Below the pieces are notes generated by a model, which did not search any database, was not told where the DNA came from, and saw nothing but the letters and a program-made list of their open reading frames with translations. Shown here one piece after another: positions 1-7,390 of a stretch of 42,410 nt of DNA; positions within the stretch are counted from its first letter, which is position 1, and each line of letters opens with the position of its first letter. Made by a program: the position numbers and the translations under genes. This DNA comes from Planctomycetaceae bacterium (lineage in GTDB: Bacteria > Planctomycetota > Planctomycetia > Pirellulales > Pirellulaceae), in the NCBI GenBank assembly GCA_012729315.1, contig JAAYDI010000050.1:1-42410 (forward strand), given 5' to 3'.

Positions 1-53
1 AGCGGTTACACTCCGCAGCCCAGGGTCGCTTGCGCAGCAGCGCACCCTGCCCG

Positions 54-138
54 CCGCGAGCCGCCCATTGCCGGCCTAGCCTCCGGAAGCCCAGCCGCGG
101 TTGTTTTCGGTCTCGGTCTCGGAGGCCGCCGGTTCAGC
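54..138 (+). repeat. Dispersed ~85-bp repeat, copy 1
   Basis: This 85-bp stretch matches 42327-42410 in the same orientation, with about 8 differences including one 1-base deletion. The last ~25 bases (ending CCGCCGGTTCAGC) and the first ~23 bases (starting CCGCGAGCCGCCC) are identical in both copies; the changes cluster in the middle. The inner part can fold as GGCC..GGAAG..GGCC, weakly here and perfectly in copy 2. Both copies sit outside genes. It looks like a dispersed extragenic element of the REP type; no transposase is attached. Confidence 0.8.
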
Positions 139-351
139 GCGGCGTCTGTGGCTCGACCGGCATGTTCTCGGGCACGCATACCCACGGGTGGCGCCGCGAG
201 GGGCGGCTTACCCCGGGCTGTGATAGGGGCGCCGCGCTACGGCTCAAGACGACAGTTCGCGTGACTCGCATAGGTCATGACACGCGACTTCCATCGACAC
301 ACGAACAAAACGCGGTTGCTGCCACGATACGAGTTGCTTTTCACGTGCATG

Positions 352-367
352 TGGCACAAATAATGCA
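352..367 (+). promoter_or_regulatory. Sigma54-like -24/-12 promoter element
   Basis: TGGCACAAATAATGCA has the invariant GG and GC of the sigma54 consensus TGGCAC-N5-TTGCW at exactly the right spacing; only the first T of the -12 box differs. A transcript would begin near 379 and run antisense into the 3' end of the protease gene, because no plus-strand gene follows. One such match in 42 kb could be chance, so this is a candidate only. Confidence 0.3.
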
Positions 368-403
368 ACTGGAGGGTTGAGCTTCTCCACGCGTTCGGGC
401 ACG

Positions 404-2527
404 TCACGGCTCCGGGGAGGGGCTGTGGGACACCGTGACTGTTGTCCGCGTTTTGAAGGCGTCGAGCAACGGGCGCGCGACGTCCGCCGGAATGGCATAG
501 CTGGCCACGCGATTGGCGCGCGCGATGTTGATGCCGACGGCGTTGCCCGCCAGGTCCACCAGGGGGCCGCCGCACTGATTCGGGAGCAGGACCGTGTCGT
601 GTTCCAGCGCGGCCGGGAACAGGACGCGCCGCGCGCTGAGCGGGCCGCCCAGCCGATCCTGCAGCCGCGCGCGCTGGCCGGAGAGCGTTTCCGCCACACT
701 GCCCAGCACCGCCGCAATGTGTTCGGTCTGGTCGGCACGCTGGATCGTCAACTGCACCATGTCGCCGGGCAGCATGGCGCTGGTGGCAGCCACCAGCGCG
801 TCCGCACTCTCGATCGTCTGCGTATCGATGTGCGTGATGATATCGCCGCGGAGAAGGCCGGCGTTGGCCGCACCACTGCCCGGCACTACAAACGTGACGC
901 GCGGGCCCGGATGGTCCTCGGTGAGCTGAATCCCCAACACCGCGCCGCGAACCTGGTGCGCCGCGACACTGACAATGCCCACGGCGTCGCGCAGCGCGCC
1001 GAGTCCCGGCGTGGCGACCCAGCTGCCCACCGCAGGCGGCTCCTCCGCGCGCCAGCGAATCACTGGCAGTCCCCGCGCGGGGATCTTCAATACCGCCAGG
1101 TCGCTGCCTCGATCCACACCCAGCAGTTCGGCCGCGTAACGCGTTCCATCCACCAGCTCGCAGACCACCGGGCCGTCCAGCTCGCTGCCCTTGGTAGCCA
1201 CCAGGCCGTCGGCATCGAAGATCGTGCCCAACGCCACCTGCTCATCGTGGCACAGGACGCGGACAGTGCACTTGGCCGACAGCTCGACCACGTCACGGAA
1301 CGCCTGCAGCACCGACGCGTGATCGCGCGCATGTTTGCCCCCCCCCGGCGCGTCGACCGTGTGCGGCACCAGCCGCCCCACGAACTCGCCCCCATCACCC
1401 GGCAGCTCGGGAGCCGGATCCGGCCGGCTCGCCGCGCCGATCACCAACGGGAACTCCCGGGTCTGCGCCCCCCGCACCACCACGACCGTCACTTCGTCAC
1501 CCGGATTGCGCCGCGCGACCAGGGCCTTCAGATCGTCAAAACTCCTGACGTCTTCGTCACCAAAGCGAGTGACCAGATCGCCGGGCTGCAGGCCGGCTGA
1601 CTCCGCCGGTGACGCCGGTATCACATGTGCGATGCGCGGCTCGTCGGTTTCTTTGATCCCCAGGACGCCGATCATCGGGCGACCGATCAGATCCAGCAGA
1701 GTGCCCCAGGCGTCTCCCCGCACCAGCCGCGCCCAGTTGTCCCGAAAGGCATGGATTGGCACGTGCAGGTTCTTGGTGAGCTTGCTGCCGATCCGGCTGT
1801 GGACTCCGATGACATGCCCCTGCATATCGAAGAGCGGGCCACCCGAATCACCGCCGATGAGCACACAATCGGTTTCGATCACCGAGTTACTTACCGACAG
1901 CACGCGGCCGAACCGGGCCGCAGGTTGCCGGTCCGGCTGGTAACCCCCGGGGTACCCCAGCGCCAGGCACCAACTGCCCGGACGCAGATCGGCGATTGTG
2001 CCCATCTCGGCGTACGGCCACGGGCCGGTCCCCCCCGCCGACCGCTCAGCCCCTTCGCGTGGCAACTCCTCGATCTGAATGAGCCCCGCATCCATGCCCC
2101 GATGCAGACCCCGCGTCCGGCCACGCAAGCGCCGGCCGTCGGGCATCCACACCCGGACCTCTCGATCGGGTTCGTCGGCGACGTGCGCTGCGGTCAGGAT
2201 GTAGCCATCGGCGCTGACGATGACGCCGCTTCCCTGTGTCTGGCCGATCTCCAGTCCCACCGTGACCTGCAGCAGCCGCTGCACGAGCATGCGCTGATGC
2301 TCGTCCATCAGCCGCAGTTCGTCCACCGATGTGGGCACTCCCGCCGCGTAGATGCGCTCTAATGGGGCAGCGAGCGTCAGCGGGGGCTGCGGATCCTGCG
2401 CGCCGGCCGGAGTGGCCGCTGCCGCCAGCGCGAGACTCGCAGCCCACATCCACCGGACCGAGCGCGGGGAACGAAGTGGGCGACGCCGACAGTGACACAG
2501 GATAGAGATGAGGCCGGTTTGCGTCAT
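404..2527 (-). CDS. Exported trypsin-like serine protease with PDZ domains and a second, inactive protease half
   Basis: Predicted 707-residue exported DegP/HtrA-like protein. Residues 1-43 form a signal peptide (Arg-rich start, hydrophobic SLALAAAAT, AGA/Q). The first trypsin domain has a full triad: His115 (TAAHVAD), Asp146 (MDAGL) and Ser228 (GGDSGGP). PDZ 1 spans about 284-365. A second trypsin-like region follows: about 405-510 holds the beta-barrel half with DLAVLK (Asp476), but Lys446 stands where His is expected. A PDZ-like segment (about 520-610) interrupts it, and the Ser block has Cys652 (NQCGGPLVD). The second unit is therefore probably non-catalytic. The start was chosen at ATG 2527 because it directly precedes the signal peptide; upstream in-frame codons have no protein-like composition. 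Likely role: envelope protein quality control or regulated proteolysis (inferred). Confidence 0.88.
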   Translation of the reverse strand: MTQTGLISILCHCRRRPLRSPRSVRWMWAASLALAAAATPAGAQDPQPPLTLAAPLERIYAAGVPTSVDELRLMDEHQRMLVQRLLQVTVGLEIGQTQGSGVIVSADGYILTAAHVADEPDREVRVWMPDGRRLRGRTRGLHRGMDAGLIQIEELPREGAERSAGGTGPWPYAEMGTIADLRPGSWCLALGYPGGYQPDRQPAARFGRVLSVSNSVIETDCVLIGGDSGGPLFDMQGHVIGVHSRIGSKLTKNLHVPIHAFRDNWARLVRGDAWGTLLDLIGRPMIGVLGIKETDEPRIAHVIPASPAESAGLQPGDLVTRFGDEDVRSFDDLKALVARRNPGDEVTVVVVRGAQTREFPLVIGAASRPDPAPELPGDGGEFVGRLVPHTVDAPGGGKHARDHASVLQAFRDVVELSAKCTVRVLCHDEQVALGTIFDADGLVATKGSELDGPVVCELVDGTRYAAELLGVDRGSDLAVLKIPARGLPVIRWRAEEPPAVGSWVATPGLGALRDAVGIVSVAAHQVRGAVLGIQLTEDHPGPRVTFVVPGSGAANAGLLRGDIITHIDTQTIESADALVAATSAMLPGDMVQLTIQRADQTEHIAAVLGSVAETLSGQRARLQDRLGGPLSARRVLFPAALEHDTVLLPNQCGGPLVDLAGNAVGINIARANRVASYAIPADVARPLLDAFKTRTTVTVSHSPSPEP

Positions 2528-2618
2528 GGACACGTCTTGCAAGAGCTGCGGGGTCAGGCCCCGGCCCATCGAACAGGCCACTGCCTCACCCACGTTTTTC
2601 AGGTGACACGGTTTCCGG

Positions 2619-2666
2619 GTGCATCGGGCGACCGAGTGCATCGGGCGACCGAGTGCATCGGGCAAC
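2619..2666. repeat. 17-bp tandem repeat, 2.8 copies
   Basis: GTGCATCGGGCGACCGA is perfectly repeated at 2619-2635 and 2636-2652, followed by a diverged third copy from 2653. It lies about 90 bp upstream of the protease start, in the divergent region before the epimerase-like gene. It could be slippage debris or a row of binding sites; nothing decides between these. Confidence 0.75.
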
Positions 2667-2781
2667 AATGACAGATCATACCGGTTTTGGCGGTGACGTT
2701 CTCGACATTTTGTCACCCACCACCCAAAATGGGCCACACCGTCCCCACTGTTCCGAATGGCCTGACAGACACGTGCAAAAC

Positions 2782-3648
2782 ATGCGAAGGCTAATCGCCG
2801 GTTGTGGTTATCTCGGCTCCCGCGTGGCCCGGTTATGGCGCGCCGCTGGCGACGAGGTCCACGTGCTGACGCGCACTGCATCGCGAGCCAGACACTTTCA
2901 GCGAGAGGGACTGATTCCCTGGGTAGGTGACGTGACCCGCCCGGAGACCCTGCAGCAACTCCCTGCGGTCGATACGCTACTCTGGAGCGTTGGTTTCGAC
3001 CGGGACATGCTGCAGACGGTCCAGGACGTGTACGTTGACGGCCTGCGGCATCTCCTGGCGGCGCTGCCCCCGCAGGTTGGACGCGTCATTCACATCAGTT
3101 CCACGGGCGTCTACGGACAGACCGATGGAAGCTGGGTGGACGAGGCTACCGAGTGCCGTCCACTGCGCGCGGGGGGACAGGCCTTTCTGGCCGCCGAACA
3201 ACTGCTGTTGCAGTCCCCGTTTTCCGACCGGACCGTGATCCTCCGCCTCGCCGGCCTCTATGGACCGGGACGGCTGCCCCGGCTGCGGCAGCTCCAGGTC
3301 GGCCAGCCGATCGACACACAGCCACACCACCTGTTGAACCTGATTCATGTGGACGATGCGGCCCAGGTGGTGCAGCTGGCGGCCGCACGCGCACTGCAAC
3401 TGCCCCGCGTGTTGCTCGTGTCCGATGGCCAGCCCGTCGAGCGTTTGGCATTCTATCAGGAAGCAGCGCGACTGTTTGACACACCGCCGGCGCAGTTCTG
3501 CAGTCCCTCCAGCGCCCAGCCGGTTGCCGGTCGCCGGGCCGGACACAAACGTGTCCACAACGACCGCCTGCGCGCGGAGCTGGGAATCACGCTCCGCTAT
3601 CCGTCGTATCGCGCAGGGCTGGCGGCGATCCGGGCCGAGAGCTGGTGA
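2782..3648 (+). CDS. NAD-dependent epimerase/dehydratase-like SDR protein (YeeZ type)
   Basis: A 288-residue soluble protein of the atypical/extended SDR superfamily. The N-terminus has the Rossmann glycine motif GCGYLG (residues 7-12). ISSTGVYG and a later RLAGLYGPGR are typical of the NAD(P)-dependent epimerase/dehydratase and YeeZ-like group. The usual YxxxK catalytic pair is not evident: the expected Lys position falls in GGQAFLAAE. Enzymatic activity and substrate are therefore uncertain. Start ATG 2782 puts the Rossmann strand at the very N-terminus (MRRLIAGCG). It is divergent from the protease with about 250 bp between them and is not obviously in an operon with the next gene (184-bp gap). 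Confidence 0.8.
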   Translation: MRRLIAGCGYLGSRVARLWRAAGDEVHVLTRTASRARHFQREGLIPWVGDVTRPETLQQLPAVDTLLWSVGFDRDMLQTVQDVYVDGLRHLLAALPPQVGRVIHISSTGVYGQTDGSWVDEATECRPLRAGGQAFLAAEQLLLQSPFSDRTVILRLAGLYGPGRLPRLRQLQVGQPIDTQPHHLLNLIHVDDAAQVVQLAAARALQLPRVLLVSDGQPVERLAFYQEAARLFDTPPAQFCSPSSAQPVAGRRAGHKRVHNDRLRAELGITLRYPSYRAGLAAIRAESW

Positions 3649-3832
3649 CGCCGGAGGCGGTAAACTCAACCCAGCCTCGCTGTCTTCTGCTATTGTCGTG
3701 TCGTGCCGGATCTGCCAGATATTCCCTCAATCCGTTCCCGGCGGACTGCCGATGGGTAATCTAGACCGAGACAACCACACCGCGCCCTGCGCGGCTCCAT
3801 CCGACTCACGTCGATATCCAGGGGGGAACTCG

Positions 3833-4162
3833 ATGATTCGGCGCACGATCATAACCCTGCTCTGCGCGGCAGCTTTCTACTTCAGCGTGTCGGCGACACA
3901 GGCGCAAGCCGATCAGCGCGCGTACGGCCGCGTCTGGGGCAACGCCTACGGGCGCTATGACTGGGATCGGTTCTACCACTATCCGTACGTATTCTACCCG
4001 CAGAACTTCTGGGGGAATGAATACTACCGCAGTGCCGAGAGTCTGTACTATCGGTATCCGCCGGAAATGCGCATCCCGGTCTACAACAAGAAGTGGCACA
4101 ACGAGTATCCGCAGGATCGCCGGTACCACTACGGCCACCATTTCATCCTGGACGTGTTCTAA
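3833..4162 (+). CDS. Small Tyr-rich exported protein
   Basis: A 109-residue protein with a signal peptide (MIRRTIITLLCAAAFYFSVS..TQA) and a mature part of about 80 residues dominated by Tyr, Arg, His and Asn. Motifs include YHYPYVFYPQNFWG, RYPPEMRIPVYNKKWHNEYP and a C-terminal HYGHHFILDVF. I recall similar short Tyr-rich exported proteins in planctomycetes, sometimes labelled calmodulin-binding, but no function follows from the sequence. A run of six G (3822-3827) ahead of ATG 3833 is a plausible ribosome site. The longer open frame upstream (from 3347) overlaps the epimerase-like gene out of frame and is not supported. The stop codon lies inside the first copy of an 18-bp duplication. Confidence 0.8.
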   Translation: MIRRTIITLLCAAAFYFSVSATQAQADQRAYGRVWGNAYGRYDWDRFYHYPYVFYPQNFWGNEYYRSAESLYYRYPPEMRIPVYNKKWHNEYPQDRRYHYGHHFILDVF

Positions 4163-4188
4163 CGCGTTCACGTGTTCTAACGCGTTCT
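4153..4188. repeat. 18-bp tandem duplication spanning a stop codon; convergent hairpin
   Basis: CGTGTTCTAACGCGTTCA (4153-4170) is repeated at 4171-4188 with one change. Each copy carries the palindrome AACGCGTT (4161-4168 and 4179-4186). These can pair with each other across a 10-nt loop, exactly between the convergent stops at 4162 and 4187. The duplication therefore builds a hairpin that may work as a terminator in both directions, although no long T-run is present. Confidence 0.7.
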
Positions 4189-5386
4189 AACGGGTGATCG
4201 TGGCGCCTTGTCCCACGGCGGTGTATACATCCACCGCCGTGTGCAGCTGATCGATGGCGATCCATTCCGCTGCGGTATGCGCCTGCTCGATGGAGCCTGG
4301 GCCGAACACGACGGTGGGCACGCCGACCGAGGCGTAGAAGGGGGCGTTGGTCCCGTACGGCCCGCCGATCTGTTGCGCCGCGAACCCCTGGCGGTGGAGA
4401 ATCTGCTGCAGGCGTGCCGCCAGCTCCATGTTGCCGCGATCGCTCAGCCCGCGGCTGACGAGAAACGGGGGATCGTGCTGGATTCGCTCGGCGGGCGGTG
4501 CATGTTGTGTGAGCCAATCGAGCACGTGTTGTAGCGCCGCCTCCGGTTCTTCGTCAGGTCCCAGACGCCGATCGATTTCAATGGTGCAGCGGTCGGGTAC
4601 GGCATTGACGCAGATCCCGCCGTGAATAGTGCCGACGTTGAGTGTGGGAGGGCCGACCCGCGGGTCCCCCCCGCGCTGGATCAGCGACTCGGCACAGCGC
4701 TGCAGTTGCAGCACCACATGCCCCATGTGGTAAATTGCATTCTCCCCCTTGTCCGGACACGCGCTGTGCGCCGCGCGGCCGAGTGTGTGGCAGCGCCAGC
4801 GGAGCACCCCTTTGTGCGTGACCATGACCTGCAGGTTCGTCGGTTCAGCGACGATCACCTGATCGGGCGGGCGCGGCAGCATCGGGGCCGTGCCGTCGGC
4901 CCAGGACTGCACCAGCCGGCGCGCGCCGGAAAACCCATGCTCTTCGTTCACTGTGCACGCCATCACCAGCATCGGCTGGGCTGCGGACGGCTCGCACGCC
5001 AGCCGCGCGAAGGCGGTCAGCATGCAGGCCATCGCACCCTTGACGTCGCAGGCACCCCGGCCGTACACGCGACCCTGCTCAATCCGCGGTTGCCAGGGAT
5101 CGATCGTCATGCCGTCGACCGGTACCGTATCCTGGTGCGCTTCGAACATCACGATCGGCCGCTGCCTGTCGTCCGCCGGCGCTGTGGTCCAGGCCAGGAT
5201 GTTGGTGCGCCGCGGCTCCACGTTCTGACGCCACACCCCCACCCCCAGGTCCCGAAAGAATTGCTCCAGGTAAACGCTCAGCGCCTGCTCGCAGTAATGC
5301 GGATCGTCCGGCACGTCCCGACCCATCGGATTGACACTCGGGATACGAATCAGCTGCTGCAGGATTTCAACAACGTCGGGAATCAT
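4187..5386 (-). CDS. M20 family zinc peptidase/deacylase (ArgE/DapE-like)
   Basis: A 399-residue cytoplasmic metallohydrolase of the M20 family, the usual length for ArgE/DapE/CPG2-like enzymes. Visible active-site elements are His84 and Asp86 (FEAHQDT), the bridging Asp114 (RGACDVKGAMA), the Glu148-Glu149 pair (VNEEHG), Glu181 (VAEPTN) and the distal His370 (EQAHTAAEW). The dimerisation lid lies between about 190 and 310. Family members remove N-acyl groups or cleave dipeptides; the exact substrate cannot be read here. Start ATG 5386 gives MIPDVVEILQQLIRIPSVNP, the normal M20 N-terminus. Longer versions would translate the 33-bp repeats upstream into a repeated His-Ser-Phe-Val peptide and were rejected. 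No strong ribosome site is seen. Gene stands alone. Confidence 0.88.
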   Translation of the reverse strand: MIPDVVEILQQLIRIPSVNPMGRDVPDDPHYCEQALSVYLEQFFRDLGVGVWRQNVEPRRTNILAWTTAPADDRQRPIVMFEAHQDTVPVDGMTIDPWQPRIEQGRVYGRGACDVKGAMACMLTAFARLACEPSAAQPMLVMACTVNEEHGFSGARRLVQSWADGTAPMLPRPPDQVIVAEPTNLQVMVTHKGVLRWRCHTLGRAAHSACPDKGENAIYHMGHVVLQLQRCAESLIQRGGDPRVGPPTLNVGTIHGGICVNAVPDRCTIEIDRRLGPDEEPEAALQHVLDWLTQHAPPAERIQHDPPFLVSRGLSDRGNMELAARLQQILHRQGFAAQQIGGPYGTNAPFYASVGVPTVVFGPGSIEQAHTAAEWIAIDQLHTAVDVYTAVGQGATITR

Positions 5387-5417
5387 GGGCGGAACCGTGG
5401 GGGTAATAACGGAGAGG

Positions 5418-5537
5418 GAATGACGGATGACGAGTGACGGAAGCACGAAGGAATGACGGATGACGAATGACGGAAGCACGAAGGAATGACGGATGGCGAG
5501 TGACGGAAGCACGAAGGAATGACGGATGACGAATGAC
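5418..5537 (+). repeat. 33-bp tandem repeats (3.6 copies)
   Basis: Three full 33-bp units (5418-5450, 5451-5483, 5484-5516) and a 21-bp partial unit (5517-5537), each starting GAATGACGGATGACGA and ending GGAAGCACGAAG. Units differ at only two or three positions. Within a unit there is a shorter sub-repeat of the type GA(A/G)TGACG. There are no spacers, so this is not a CRISPR array. Located upstream of the M20 gene on its 5' side. Confidence 0.9.
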
Positions 5538-5610
5538 CGGGGGGGCCGGCACGAGGGGTGTCCGGAGTGACAGGGCACGTCGCGCTTCGGTCATTCACCA
5601 TTAGCCCTTC

Positions 5611-5643
5611 CTTCGTGCTTCCGTCACTCGTCATCCGTCATTA
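5611..5643 (-). repeat. Inverted single copy of the 33-bp repeat
   Basis: CTTCGTGCTTCCGTCACTCG and the following 13 bases are the reverse complement of the 33-bp unit at 5418-5516 with 32 of 33 matches. Together with a second pair (GAATGACCG at 5531-5539 and CGGTCATTC at 5588-5596), the region can form a long nested hairpin or cruciform. Confidence 0.85.
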
Positions 5644-5664
5644 TCATCATCATCTCTCCATTAT

Positions 5665-5682
5665 TCCCTTAATGGTAAGGGA
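5665..5682. promoter_or_regulatory. Perfect stem-loop upstream of the nuo promoter
   Basis: TCCCTTA-ATGG-TAAGGGA is a 7-bp perfect inverted repeat 24 bp upstream of the -35 box. Its place suggests an operator for a dimeric regulator or a short hairpin; there is no direct proof. Confidence 0.4.
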
Positions 5683-5706
5683 TACCCGCTGTCGTGTGTG
5701 GTTGGG

Positions 5707-5735
5707 TTGACCCTGGTGTATCCCGCCGATAGGAT
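5707..5735 (+). promoter_or_regulatory. Sigma70-type promoter of the nuo operon
   Basis: TTGACC (5707-5712), a 17-bp spacer and TAGGAT (5730-5735) match the housekeeping consensus at 5/6 and 4/6. Predicted start near 5742 leaves about 80 nt of leader before the nuoA ATG. It is the best-scoring promoter by eye in this intergenic region. Confidence 0.55.
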
Positions 5736-5822
5736 GCAATCGCGCTGCGGTCAGGCTGGCTGCACAGCGGCGGGCCGGGCCTGTGTGGGTACCGTCATTA
5801 AGTTGTTCTCAAGCAAGTCTTT

Positions 5823-6239
5823 ATGGCTGCTGTTCTGCTGCCCATTCTGGTGTTGATTGTCTGTGCCGCGCTGCTGTCGGTGGGCATGTTCGTGGTAGCG
5901 CAGCTGTTGGGGCCGCGGCGCGTGACCAAGGTCAAGCAGATGCCGTACGAGAGCGGCATGGATCCGGCGCACGATGCGCGGCGCCGGTTCGACTTCCGGT
6001 TCCACGCCGTGGCAGTTGCCTTTCTGGTGTTCGATGTGGAACTGCTGTTCCTCTATCCGTGGGCCGTTGCCAACGCCGTTGTCAACAGGGACCAGCAGGG
6101 GCTGGCGCGCGTGGCGGATGCGGTCGCGGTGCCGATGTGGAGCCCGGGGCTGGTGTTCGCGGAGATGCTGGTGTTTGTCGGGCTGTTGTCGGTGGGTTAT
6201 GTATATGCGTGGCGCAGGGGGGTGTTTCGATGGCGCTAG
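5823..6239 (+). CDS. nuoA: NADH-quinone oxidoreductase subunit A
   Basis: A 138-residue membrane subunit of respiratory complex I, part of the quinone-site end of the membrane arm. Three membrane helices are visible: the N-terminal one (about 2-27), [21 protein letters not shown] and the C-terminal [21 protein letters not shown]. The first loop carries YESGMDP, the family signature, and the second helix has the conserved Asp/Glu pair in [11 protein letters not shown]. Length is normal. First gene of an uninterrupted 14-gene nuo operon; its stop overlaps the nuoB start by 10 bp. Confidence 0.97.
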   Translation: MAAVLLPILVLIVCAALLSVGMFVVAQLLGPRRVTKVKQMPYESGMDPAHDARRRFDFRFHAVAVAFLVFDVELLFLYPWAVANAVVNRDQQGLARVADAVAVPMWSPGLVFAEMLVFVGLLSVGYVYAWRRGVFRWR

Positions 6240-6793
6240 AGACTCCCGACCAGGTCCTCGTGACGCGGCTGGATGCGCTGGCCAACTGGTGTCGCACGCA
6301 CAGTCTGTGGCCCATGCCGTTTGCGACGGCCTGTTGCGGCATTGAATTGATGGCGACCGGTGCGAGTCGTCACGATCTGGCGCGGTTCGGCGCGGAGGCC
6401 ATGCGGTTCAGCCCGCGGCAGAGCGACTTGATGATCGTGGCGGGGCGGGTGGTGATGAAGATGCTCCCCGTGCTGCAGCGGATCTGGCAGCAGATGAGCG
6501 AGCCGAAGTGGTGCATATCGATGGGGGCCTGCGCCAGCACGGGGGGAGTGTTCGACACGTATGCCGTGGTGCAGGGCATTGATCGGTTCCTGCCGGTGGA
6601 CATGTACGTGCCCGGCTGCCCGCCGCGTCCCGAGCAGTTGATCCAGGCGATCCTGGACCTGCAGGACAAGATTACGCGGGAAGGGACCGTGGCGGGGCGC
6701 GAGTTCGAGCGCCGCGCGCCAGTGCGGGCGCTGCAGGAGTTGCCCATTCTGGGGCAGACATCCGCAATCCGCGCGCGCGGCGTGAGGGCGTGA
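6230..6793 (+). CDS. nuoB: NADH-quinone oxidoreductase subunit B
   Basis: A 187-residue subunit that holds cluster N2, the last [4Fe-4S] centre before quinone. The four ligands are visible: the tandem Cys35-Cys36 (ATACCGIEL), Cys101 (GACASTGG) and Cys130 (VPGCPPRPE). The Arg/Asp-rich [15 protein letters not shown] and the quinone-site segment are intact. Start ATG 6230 lies within the nuoA stop region and gives a normal N-terminus; longer readings upstream simply run through nuoA out of frame. Its stop overlaps the nuoC GTG start. Confidence 0.97.
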   Translation: MALETPDQVLVTRLDALANWCRTHSLWPMPFATACCGIELMATGASRHDLARFGAEAMRFSPRQSDLMIVAGRVVMKMLPVLQRIWQQMSEPKWCISMGACASTGGVFDTYAVVQGIDRFLPVDMYVPGCPPRPEQLIQAILDLQDKITREGTVAGREFERRAPVRALQELPILGQTSAIRARGVRA

Positions 6794-7371
6794 CAGGAGC
6801 GCAGGTTGTCGGCCCGGTCGGCGAGCCGGTCGCCTGTGCCAGGGGGGACGACGGGGGAGCGACAGTGGACGCGGTCGGATTGGACCAGGTGACAGACGCG
6901 TTGCTGCGGCGTTTCGCGGGTGCCAGGCGGAGCGAGTTCCGGCAGGAGGTCCGCGTGTGCGTGCCGCGCGCGAGTCTCTACGACGCGCTGTACCTGCTGC
7001 AGCAGGAGTGGGGCTTCGACCTGCTGGTCGACATCACGTGTGTCGACTACCTCCACTATCGCGGCGCCACCGAACGCTTTGGCCTGGTCTACCTGCTGTG
7101 CAACACCCGCGACAACCTGCGTCTGACAGTGCGCGCGATGCTCAGCGAGCCGGACCTGACGGTTCCCACCGTCACTTCCCTGTGGGAAGCTGCCAACTGG
7201 CTGGAACGGGAAGTGTTCGACATGTTTGGCATACACTTCGCCGGCCATCCGGACCTGCGGCGGATCCTGCTGCCTCCGGAGTTCACGGCGCATCCGTTGC
7301 GGAAAGACTATCCATTGCAGGGGCGGGGTGAACGGCACAACTTCACTCCGCTGGCGCGTGAGGACGGATGA
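6790..7371 (+). CDS. nuoC: NADH-quinone oxidoreductase subunit C
   Basis: A 193-residue peripheral-arm subunit equivalent to the 30-kDa subunit. The conserved block [19 protein letters not shown] (about 144-162) and the closing RKDYPLQG are present. It starts with GTG 6790, overlapping the nuoB stop as GTGA, evidence for translational coupling. The first ~35 residues are low in similarity to the family and Gly/Ala/Val-rich, so a start further in (for example the GTG of the VDAVG segment) cannot be excluded. NuoC and NuoD are separate proteins, unlike the fused NuoCD of E. coli. Confidence 0.95.
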   Translation: MTGAQVVGPVGEPVACARGDDGGATVDAVGLDQVTDALLRRFAGARRSEFRQEVRVCVPRASLYDALYLLQQEWGFDLLVDITCVDYLHYRGATERFGLVYLLCNTRDNLRLTVRAMLSEPDLTVPTVTSLWEAANWLEREVFDMFGIHFAGHPDLRRILLPPEFTAHPLRKDYPLQGRGERHNFTPLAREDG

Positions 7372-7390
7372 GTTCGCGGACTGGGCATCC

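Larger units (their letters stand above)
1..403. other. Intergenic region at the window edge
   Basis: No convincing gene is seen in this stretch. It holds one copy of an ~85-bp dispersed repeat (54-138), a GC-rich stretch with several short dyads (about 160-240), and a less GC-rich segment (240-375) just downstream of the protease stop. A sigma54-like -24/-12 element lies at 352-367 on the plus strand. Short open frames here have no recognisable protein features. No clear hairpin plus T-run terminator for the protease was found. Confidence 0.6.
5387..5822. other. Intergenic region between the M20 gene and nuoA
   Basis: A divergent intergenic stretch containing a 33-bp repeat array with an inverted partner (5418-5643), a perfect 7-bp stem-loop (5665-5682), and the presumed nuo promoter (5707-5735). 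About 80 nt of leader precede nuoA. Repeat sequence reads open in several minus-strand frames but encodes only a monotonous repeat, so no gene is called. Confidence 0.8.

Noticed and set aside
377-1600. Long plus-strand open frame over the protease gene
   Set aside because: Antisense shadow of a clear protease with triad motifs; composition is Arg/His/Gln-rich nonsense.
5418-5537. CRISPR-like array
   Set aside because: Units are directly adjacent with no spacers and no cas genes are present.
5387-5578. N-terminal extension of the M20 enzyme made of His-Ser-Phe-Val repeats
   Set aside because: It is translation of the 33-bp intergenic repeat; the family N-terminus begins at the ATG at 5386.
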